A DNA stretch of 5,516 nt from Caldisericaceae bacterium (GTDB lineage: Bacteria > Caldisericota > Caldisericia > Caldisericales > Caldisericaceae), in NCBI GenBank assembly GCA_026987225.1, contig JALSNB010000032.1, positions 1 through 5,516 on the forward strand, written 5' to 3'. Under the pieces are notes generated by a model. The model had not been told where the DNA came from. It saw only the letters and a program-made list of their open reading frames with translations, and did no database searches. Within the stretch, counting starts at the first letter, position 1. Each line of letters begins with the position of its first letter. Position numbers and translations under genes: made by a program. Below are positions 1 through 4,464 of this stretch, in pieces.

Positions 1-260
1 CAGGTAATTCTTCACTTCACGGCGGGAAAGGCGAAAGAAGAAGGAGAAAACTTTTGCTTCATAAGTTCGAGATTATTCGTTGGAGCACAAAGGCAAAAGA
101 AAAGGGATTAACAATTCTTCCGGTAGACGTGCATACGTCCAATAACAGAATAAAATTAACCATTGCACTTGTTCGTGCTAAAAAGATGTTTGGAAACAAA
201 CGCAAAATCGAAGAGAGAAGAGCAAAAGAAGAAATGAGTAGGATAAGGAGGCTAAAATGA
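1..260 (+). CDS. smpB: SsrA-binding protein SmpB, C-terminal part (5' end outside window)
   Basis: SmpB binds tmRNA (SsrA) and delivers it to stalled ribosomes, so that broken mRNAs are released and the unfinished peptides are tagged for degradation. The reading frame is open from base 3, and about 85 residues are visible up to the TGA at 258-260. The visible part starts in a glycine- and arginine-rich stretch leading into RRRKLLLHK, the conserved SmpB motif, followed by an I-(R)-W-(S)-x-K-A-K-E-K-G-L-T-I-L-P segment and an I-A-L-V-R-A-K-K strand. It ends in a highly basic tail, which in the family enters the ribosomal mRNA channel. A TTG at 54-56 falls inside RKLLLHK and is not a start; the true start lies upstream of the window. 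The stop overlaps the ATG of the next gene by 4 bases (ATGA). Recognition is from conserved motifs by eye. The neighbouring ssrA gene is not visible. Confidence 0.93.
   Translation, partial: GNSSLHGGKGERRRRKLLLHKFEIIRWSTKAKEKGLTILPVDVHTSNNRIKLTIALVRAKKMFGNKRKIEERRAKEEMSRIRRLK
246..251 (+). promoter_or_regulatory. Ribosome binding site of the amidase gene
   Basis: A full-consensus AGGAGG lies inside the last codons of smpB, 5 bases before the ATG at 257. It supports this start and shows that the amidase can be initiated strongly on its own, despite the 4-base overlap with smpB. Confidence 0.85.
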
Positions 261-2671
261 AAAAATTTCTAATTTTTCTGTTGGTATTTGTATTTTTGTT
301 CGTATCATTACCCGTATATGCCGAAAACGGTTTTCCTCTCATTTCTGTAAATGAAGGCCCTGTTAATGTGAGGAACGGACCGGGATTATCCTATAAAGTG
401 GAATATCAATTGCCTCAAGGTACTGTTTTGGAACTGCTTTCCAAAAAATACAGCAGCAGCGGAGATCTATGGTTCAGGGTATATGATTTTGACAAAAACA
501 AAGTTGTTTATATTGCTTCATGGCTTACGAATAATACGGGAATTTCGATAAGCGGGCAAAATGCGGATTTTAACGTTAGAGTCTCCACGGATGTATTAAA
601 TGTGAGGAAAGGTCCCGGAACGGAGTTTCCTGTAAGCGATGTCCTTAGCAAAGGTGACGAAGAACATATCACACGTATAATACTGCGTTCCGACGGAAAG
701 AAATGGTATCGATACGAAAAAGGCGGTAAGTATTTTTATATTGCAGGTTGGCTTACCGAAAAGATTGAGCCTAAAAAAACTTCGGAAGACGGTAATTCGT
801 CGGATACCACTTTGGAAAATCCGGTTGCCGTGGCTAATTATTACATTAATATCAGAAGCGGGCCGTCTCTCGACTACGATAAGATAGGGCTTGTCTTAAA
901 AGGGGACAGCGTGCCTATTGTAGGAATTGCAAAAAATGACAGCGGTGAAACATGGATAGAAATTCAATACAAGGGCAAAACAGGATGGGGTTATTCTCCG
1001 CTATTCTCTATAAAAAATCTGCCAGAATTGGATCTTTCACCGATTGGCGGAAACGGAAATGTTATAGACTATGTTAATTTGCGTGAAGGGCCGTCAACTT
1101 CTTATGCAATAGAAGAAGTGCTTTCGAAAGATACGTCATGCTCCATTACCGGTGTTGCAAAAAACGTAAAAAATGAAATATGGTATGAGGTAAAAGCGAA
1201 CGGAAAAACAGGATGGATAAGATCGGATTTGATAAATCTCCACACAACAAGCAAAGCGACAATTTCCAACGTTACGTGGCAGATTGCATCCAACGGTATA
1301 AACGTGTTAATCTATGGTAACAGCCTTGAAAAGCCTGCCATTTCTACGCTTGAAAACCCGATAAGGCTTAATTTGTCGTTTAAAAACACACTCCTTTCCA
1401 AAGGTAGCAATGCGTTGCTTGTGAATGTTTTGCCCATAGTGCGTGTTCGATATTCTCAAAACGGACTTACTGCAAATGTTATTGTGGATTTGACGGATAG
1501 GATTCCGTTTAAAGCGTATTTTGACAAAGGTATTTTTGTTGTAAATTTGGAGCTTCCTAAAAAGGGCGAAAAGCGTGTGGAACTTGCAAATTCGGAGATA
1601 TACGCACCTGTTTTTACGTTTAACAATGTTGAATACGTGGATTTAAGCAGTATATTGAGTGTTTTTAACGGAAAGTATTCGGATAATAACGGCAATCTAA
1701 CGGTTAGTTTTTTGGACAGAGCGGTAAACGTATCTCAAAAGGATTTTACAAAAAAAGACGGTGATATATATATATCGCTCCTTGCTTTAATGAGTGATTT
1801 TAGCTTCTCTGTTGTGAACATTAACAATACGATTTATATAGATCCTGTTTTAACTGACTTTTCGGAGACTTCGGGAAAATTGGAGTTTACTTTCTCTATG
1901 CCCCCGAAAATAAAAAAAGAAAACGGAAGCTATATTATTTTTGCCGAGAGCGGAAATTTTAAGGATAAACTTTACAGCAAAAGCAGAAACGGTGATAATC
2001 CGCCGGAGATTATTGTAAAAGAGCAGGGCAAGCAGATTATAACCGCAGGAAGAAAAGTGATTATAGAAAAATCCGCAGAAAAGAAAGGGATTTTATCCGG
2101 TAGAATTATAGTTATAGATCCCGGGCACGGGAGTTATTCCGGCCCTTATCTCGACACCGGGGCGACCGGCCCTACGGGTGTTAAAGAAGGTGTCGTTGTG
2201 CTTGAAATTGCCAAAAAGCTAAAGAAATTGCTCGAAGCCGATGGTGCAAAAGTAATCCTCACTCATGATACTCTTGATAATCCGCATAACCCGACCCTTG
2301 CTCAGAGATGCGCTATTGCTAACAATTCTGGCGGAGATCTGTTCATGTCAATTCATCTGAACGCATCGGTTAGCCCTGAGGCACACGGAACGGAAACTTA
2401 CTACTGGCACAGCGATTCTCTGAAACTTGCCGAGGTTATACAGCATGCCCTTGTAAGTGAGTTGGGCACAACCGACAGAGGTGTGAAGCGGGATTACTTG
2501 TATGTTTGCAGAAATGTCACGACAATGCCTGCTATACTGACCGAAGTTGTTTTTGTGTCCAATCCGCACGAAGAAGCATTGTGTAAACAGCAGTCATTTT
2601 TGGATAAAGTTGCAAAGGCGCTGCGTGACGGCATAGTCACCTATTTAACGGGGACAAGCAAGGGTGGATAA
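257..2671 (+). CDS. Secreted N-acetylmuramoyl-L-alanine amidase with SH3b repeats, AMIN and Amidase_3 domains
   Basis: This 804-residue enzyme is predicted to cleave the amide bond between N-acetylmuramic acid and L-alanine in peptidoglycan outside the cytoplasm. Residues 1-22 are a signal peptide (MKK, a long hydrophobic core, cleavage probably after VYA). Four SH3b repeats follow at about 29-93, 105-167, 188-252 and 267-326. Each carries the N(V/I/L)R-x-GP signature, and they probably bind cell wall. An AMIN-like domain (about 334-432) and a copper-amine-oxidase-N-like stalk domain (about 440-530) come next, then a less clear beta-rich linker (531-612). The catalytic Amidase_3 domain spans about 615-800. 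Expected zinc ligands are H624 (DPGHG), E644 (VKEG) and H700 (SIHLNA), with catalytic E763 (LTEVVFVSN). All are present, so the enzyme should be active. It is much longer than minimal amidases. It overlaps smpB by 4 bases and murI by 8. The LytC/AmiC-like family is clear; the exact orthologue is not, so no symbol is given. Confidence 0.93.
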   Translation: MKKFLIFLLVFVFLFVSLPVYAENGFPLISVNEGPVNVRNGPGLSYKVEYQLPQGTVLELLSKKYSSSGDLWFRVYDFDKNKVVYIASWLTNNTGISISGQNADFNVRVSTDVLNVRKGPGTEFPVSDVLSKGDEEHITRIILRSDGKKWYRYEKGGKYFYIAGWLTEKIEPKKTSEDGNSSDTTLENPVAVANYYINIRSGPSLDYDKIGLVLKGDSVPIVGIAKNDSGETWIEIQYKGKTGWGYSPLFSIKNLPELDLSPIGGNGNVIDYVNLREGPSTSYAIEEVLSKDTSCSITGVAKNVKNEIWYEVKANGKTGWIRSDLINLHTTSKATISNVTWQIASNGINVLIYGNSLEKPAISTLENPIRLNLSFKNTLLSKGSNALLVNVLPIVRVRYSQNGLTANVIVDLTDRIPFKAYFDKGIFVVNLELPKKGEKRVELANSEIYAPVFTFNNVEYVDLSSILSVFNGKYSDNNGNLTVSFLDRAVNVSQKDFTKKDGDIYISLLALMSDFSFSVVNINNTIYIDPVLTDFSETSGKLEFTFSMPPKIKKENGSYIIFAESGNFKDKLYSKSRNGDNPPEIIVKEQGKQIITAGRKVIIEKSAEKKGILSGRIIVIDPGHGSYSGPYLDTGATGPTGVKEGVVVLEIAKKLKKLLEADGAKVILTHDTLDNPHNPTLAQRCAIANNSGGDLFMSIHLNASVSPEAHGTETYYWHSDSLKLAEVIQHALVSELGTTDRGVKRDYLYVCRNVTTMPAILTEVVFVSNPHEEALCKQQSFLDKVAKALRDGIVTYLTGTSKGG

Positions 2672-3467
2672 AAAAGATTTGCCCGTAGGTGTTTTTGACT
2701 CCGGCGTGGGTGGGCTCGGAGTAATGAATGTTTTAATGAGAGATTTTCCTTACGAGAATTTTATATACATTGCGGATTCTCGAAATTTTCCTTATGGTAC
2801 GAAGAGCGAGCAGGAAATTATAAAACTTTCCGAAAGGATTGTTAGATACCTTATATCTGTTGGTGTAAAGGCAATTGTTGTTGCATGCAATACGGTTTCT
2901 TCCGTTGCAATACCGTATCTTCAAAGTGTTGCAACGGATATTCCTGTTTTCGGAATGATTCAGGCAGGTGCCGAGCTTGCACTCAAAACAACGAAGAATT
3001 TGAAGATAGGCGTTATATCAACTCCGCTTACCGCTAAAACGCATGCGTACAGAAATGAAATTCATAGATTAAACGAGAATGCATCGGTTTTCGAAGTCGG
3101 CTCTCAAGAACTCGTAAATCTTGTGGAGGACGGGAACAGTGAAAATAAAAAGGCATTTCTTCTTGCGGAAGAAAAATTATCCGATATGTTAAAAAAAGAG
3201 GTGGACACACTGATTCTCGGATGCACTCATTTCCCGTTTCTTTACAGAGTTGTTCGCACTGTTGTAGGGAAAAATGTAAACATCGTTGACCCTTCCTACG
3301 AAGTAAGTGCCAAGCTTACCGAATATTTCAGCAAAAACAATCTTTATGCTAAAAACCGATTTTCCTCTCGTAAATTTCTTACCACCGGCGATAAGGAAGC
3401 TTTTCTTGACAAAGCGAATATTTTTCTTGACATAGATATTGGTGAAGTAGCACGTATTGATATTTAA
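2664..3467 (+). CDS. murI: Glutamate racemase
   Basis: This cytoplasmic enzyme interconverts L- and D-glutamate without a cofactor and supplies D-glutamate for the peptidoglycan stem peptide. At 267 residues it is the usual family length. The expected motifs are present: GVFDSGVGGLG near the N terminus (D12, S13), D38-S39 followed by NFPYG, the first catalytic cysteine in VVACNT (C75), and the second in LGCTHFPF (C187, H189). The start is GTG at 2664, because the next in-frame ATG lies after the conserved DSGVGG motif and would remove it. The gene begins 8 bases before the amidase stop. Upstream there is only a weak GGGG (2650-2653) plus AAGG directly against the start, so translation is probably coupled to the amidase. 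Pairing with a wall amidase makes a peptidoglycan-centred operon. It is the last gene before a 328-base gap. Confidence 0.96.
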   Translation: MDKKDLPVGVFDSGVGGLGVMNVLMRDFPYENFIYIADSRNFPYGTKSEQEIIKLSERIVRYLISVGVKAIVVACNTVSSVAIPYLQSVATDIPVFGMIQAGAELALKTTKNLKIGVISTPLTAKTHAYRNEIHRLNENASVFEVGSQELVNLVEDGNSENKKAFLLAEEKLSDMLKKEVDTLILGCTHFPFLYRVVRTVVGKNVNIVDPSYEVSAKLTEYFSKNNLYAKNRFSSRKFLTTGDKEAFLDKANIFLDIDIGEVARIDI

Positions 3468-3717
3468 AAAGCTTAATAAACAGTATATTTTTGTTAGGTA
3501 TAATTCGCAATTCCGAAAGTAGCCGTTTTAGAAGTGTTTAATCGATTCCGAGCGTTATCCGTTTACTTTATAGAATCTAAGCCAAAGTTTAATTTTAGCT
3601 AAATTTCGTATAAATTTTTATTTGGCATGATAAACAGTTAGATGTTTTGCGCGTGTAAAGGATATAGGCTTTCCAAAAAATTGCCCTTTTTGCACTAATT
3701 GGGAACGAGCTAAGAGC

Positions 3718-3739
3718 GAAATTTTCATGGAAAAATTTC
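3718..3739. repeat. 8-bp inverted repeat upstream of the tRNA promoter
   Basis: GAAATTTT (3718-3725) and AAAATTTC (3732-3739) are perfect reverse complements separated by CATGGA. The repeat lies about 20-40 bases upstream of the candidate -35 of the tRNA array. No T-tract follows, so it does not look like a terminator. An operator or an upstream AT-rich activating element is possible. In AT-rich DNA such a repeat can also arise by chance. Confidence 0.4.
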
Positions 3740-3759
3740 AAAATTGACAATTGAGATAC

Positions 3760-3787
3760 TTGATTTTTTAGCGTTTCTCTATAAAAT
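3760..3787 (+). promoter_or_regulatory. Candidate sigma-70-type promoter of the tRNA array
   Basis: TTGATT (3760-3765) and TAAAAT (3782-3787) are separated by 16 bases and stand directly upstream of tRNA-Pro. Transcription would start near 3794, leaving a leader of only one or two bases. An overlapping TATAAA (3780-3785) is an alternative -10 element. A perfect TTGACA occurs at 3744-3749, but no good -10 lies 16-18 bases after it. The GC-rich stretch following the -10 resembles the discriminator of stable-RNA promoters under stringent control. This is inferred from sequence only. Confidence 0.42.
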
Positions 3788-3795
3788 ATGCTGTG

Positions 3796-3872
3796 CGGGG
3801 TGTGGCGTAGTTTGGTAACGCGCATGGTTTGGGACCATGAGACCGGAGGTTCGAATCCTCTCGCCCCGACCA
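3796..3872 (+). tRNA. tRNA-Pro(UGG)
   Basis: The cloverleaf folds by hand. The acceptor CGGGGTG pairs with CGCCCCG (one G-T pair), and the anticodon stem CATGG/CCATG encloses loop TTTGGGA with anticodon TGG at 3830-3832. The T stem GGAGG/CCTCT carries TTCGAAT. The discriminator is A and CCA is encoded. G follows the anticodon, as expected for proline tRNAs. The tRNA reads CCN codons. It is the first gene of the array, followed by a 16-base spacer. Confidence 0.97.
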
Positions 3873-3888
3873 GTAACAGTTATAGGCT

Positions 3889-3965
3889 GCGCCCATAGCT
3901 CAGCAGGATAGAGCAACGGATTTCTAATCCGTCGGTCGCTGGTTCGAATCCGGCTGGGCGCGCCA
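3889..3965 (+). tRNA. tRNA-Arg(UCU)
   Basis: Acceptor GCGCCCA pairs perfectly with TGGGCGC. The anticodon stem ACGGA/TCCGT holds loop TTTCTAA, anticodon TCT at 3923-3925, which reads AGA and AGG. The T arm is GCTGG-TTCGAAT-CCGGC, the discriminator is G and CCA is encoded. The D loop contains GGA, giving the A20 identity base typical of bacterial arginine tRNAs. It closely resembles tRNA-Arg(CCU) two genes downstream. Confidence 0.97.
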
Positions 3966-3970
3966 GAGAT

Positions 3971-4047
3971 GGTGGGTGTAGCTCAATGGTTAGAGTACCG
4001 GACTGTGGATCCGGTTGTTGGGAGTTCGAATCTCCTCACCCACCCCA
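3971..4047 (+). tRNA. tRNA-His(GUG)
   Basis: Acceptor GTGGGTG pairs with CACCCAC. The base before it is G (3971), the extra G-1 that is the hallmark of histidine tRNAs, and it faces discriminator C (4044). The anticodon stem CCGGA/TCCGG encloses CTGTGGA with anticodon GTG at 4005-4007. CCA is encoded at 4045-4047. Only 5 bases separate it from tRNA-Arg(UCU). Its 3' end is the left arm of a perfect hairpin with the following spacer. Confidence 0.97.
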
Positions 4048-4061
4048 GTAAGAATACTGGG
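4044..4061 (+). other. Perfect 7-bp hairpin that includes the CCA end of tRNA-His
   Basis: CCCAGTA (4044-4050), loop AGAA, and TACTGGG (4055-4061) form a perfect stem. The left arm contains the discriminator and encoded CCA of tRNA-His, so in the precursor this end would be paired. TTATT follows, a poor U-tract for a classical terminator. Possible roles are a signal or barrier for 3' processing, a partial attenuator before the distal tRNAs and tig, or chance. The structure is seen directly; the role is inference. Confidence 0.55.
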
Positions 4062-4066
4062 TTATT

Positions 4067-4143
4067 GCGCCCATAGCTCAGTAGGATAGAGCGGCGGATT
4101 CCTAATCCGCAGGCCACAGGTTCAAATCCTGTTGGGCGCACCA
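4067..4143 (+). tRNA. tRNA-Arg(CCU)
   Basis: Acceptor GCGCCCA pairs with TGGGCGC. The anticodon stem GCGGA/TCCGC holds TTCCTAA, anticodon CCT at 4101-4103, which reads AGG. The T arm is ACAGG-TTCAAAT-CCTGT, the discriminator is A and CCA is encoded. By hand alignment about 64 of 77 bases match tRNA-Arg(UCU), with the 5' half almost identical. This suggests the two arose by duplication followed by an anticodon change. Confidence 0.97.
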
Positions 4144-4155
4144 GGAAGAAACGAA

Positions 4156-4231
4156 GCGCCTATAGCTCAATGGATAGAGCGGCGGACTTCGGATCCGTTG
4201 GTTGCGGGTTCGACTCCTGCTAGGCGCGCCA
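4156..4231 (+). tRNA. tRNA-Arg(UCG)
   Basis: Acceptor GCGCCTA pairs with TAGGCGC. The anticodon stem GCGGA/TCCGT (one G-T pair) encloses CTTCGGA, anticodon TCG at 4189-4191. The T arm is GCGGG-TTCGACT-CCTGC, the discriminator is G and CCA is encoded. It would read CGN codons, probably favouring CGA and CGG. Many bacteria use the ACG (inosine) anticodon for most of this box, so UCG is less usual. Whether the genome also has an ACG tRNA cannot be seen here. Confidence 0.96.
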
Positions 4232-4248
4232 TGTATTACTTTATAGGT

Positions 4249-4324
4249 GGGTCCTTGGCTCAATTGGTAGAGCAACGGACTCTTAATCCGTGGGTTGCGG
4301 GTTCGAGTCCCGCAGGACCCACCA
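4249..4324 (+). tRNA. tRNA-Lys(CUU)
   Basis: Acceptor GGGTCCT pairs perfectly with AGGACCC. The anticodon stem ACGGA/TCCGT holds CTCTTAA, anticodon CTT at 4282-4284, which reads AAG only. The T arm is GCGGG-TTCGAGT-CCCGC, the discriminator is A and CCA is encoded. A separate UUU tRNA for AAA codons must be elsewhere. The 3' end could pair with ATGGT at 4331-4335 in the spacer. Confidence 0.97.
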
Positions 4325-4353
4325 TTTTTTATGGTAATGAAACAGAGGAAAGT

Positions 4354-4438
4354 GCGAGGGTGGCGGAATTGGAAGACGCGCTGGACTTAGGATCCAGTGG
4401 GGAAACCCATGCGGGTTCAAGTCCCGCCCTTCGCACCA
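4354..4438 (+). tRNA. tRNA-Leu(UAG)
   Basis: This is a class II tRNA of 85 bases with a long variable arm: TGGG (4398-4401), GAAA loop, CCCA (4406-4409). Acceptor GCGAGGG pairs with CCTTCGC (one G-T pair). The anticodon stem CTGGA/TCCAG encloses CTTAGGA, anticodon TAG at 4388-4390, which reads CUN codons. The T arm is GCGGG-TTCAAGT-CCCGC, the discriminator is A (standard for leucine) and CCA is encoded. It is the last tRNA, 26 bases before tig. Confidence 0.97.
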
Positions 4439-4450
4439 TTTTTATATTAG

Positions 4451-4457
4451 AAAGGGG
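4451..4457 (+). promoter_or_regulatory. Ribosome binding site of tig
   Basis: AAAGGGG lies 7 bases before the ATG at 4465, a good Shine-Dalgarno match that fixes the trigger factor start. It sits in the 26-base gap after tRNA-Leu, which has no room for a separate promoter. Confidence 0.75.
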
Positions 4458-4464
4458 TAGAAAG

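Larger units (their letters stand above)
3468..3795. other. Non-coding gap between murI and the tRNA array
   Basis: No credible gene is visible on either strand; the only longer frame runs antisense into tRNA-Pro. The DNA is AT-rich. It holds a consensus TATAAT (3499-3504) without a matching -35, a 10-bp palindrome TTTAGCTAAA (3594-3603), an 8-bp inverted repeat (3718-3739), and TTGACA within the palindrome AATTG-A-CAATT (3742-3752). A candidate tRNA promoter lies at its right end. I could not find a GC-rich hairpin plus T-tract terminator for murI, nor a riboswitch or known small RNA. The length is enough for a leader or a small RNA, but nothing specific supports one. Confidence 0.6.

Noticed and set aside
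54..56. TTG as the start of a small 68-codon gene
   Set aside because: It lies inside the conserved RKLLLHK motif of SmpB and the frame is open to the window edge, so this is an internal codon of a partial gene.
1102..2569. Several short minus-strand frames of 63-79 codons within the amidase gene
   Set aside because: They are shadows of a gene with full domain support; they show no motifs.
3499..3504. Perfect TATAAT shortly after murI
   Set aside because: No -35 element at 16-18 bases and no extended -10 TG, and no gene or known RNA directly downstream. Noted in the gap entry but not called as a promoter.
3657..3698. Possible intrinsic terminators around the T-rich stretch in the gap
   Set aside because: The best stems are only 4-5 A-T-rich pairs and none is followed by a proper T-tract.
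3595..3825. Minus-strand frame of 76 codons in the gap
   Set aside because: It begins inside tRNA-Pro on the opposite strand, has no recognisable motif, and its composition looks like AT-rich non-coding DNA.
4135..4160. GGCGC and GCGCC complementary blocks flanking the Arg(CCU)-Arg(UCG) spacer
   Set aside because: They are the 3' and 5' acceptor strands of two tRNAs with similar acceptors, so the complementarity is explained by tRNA structure and is not a separate hairpin.
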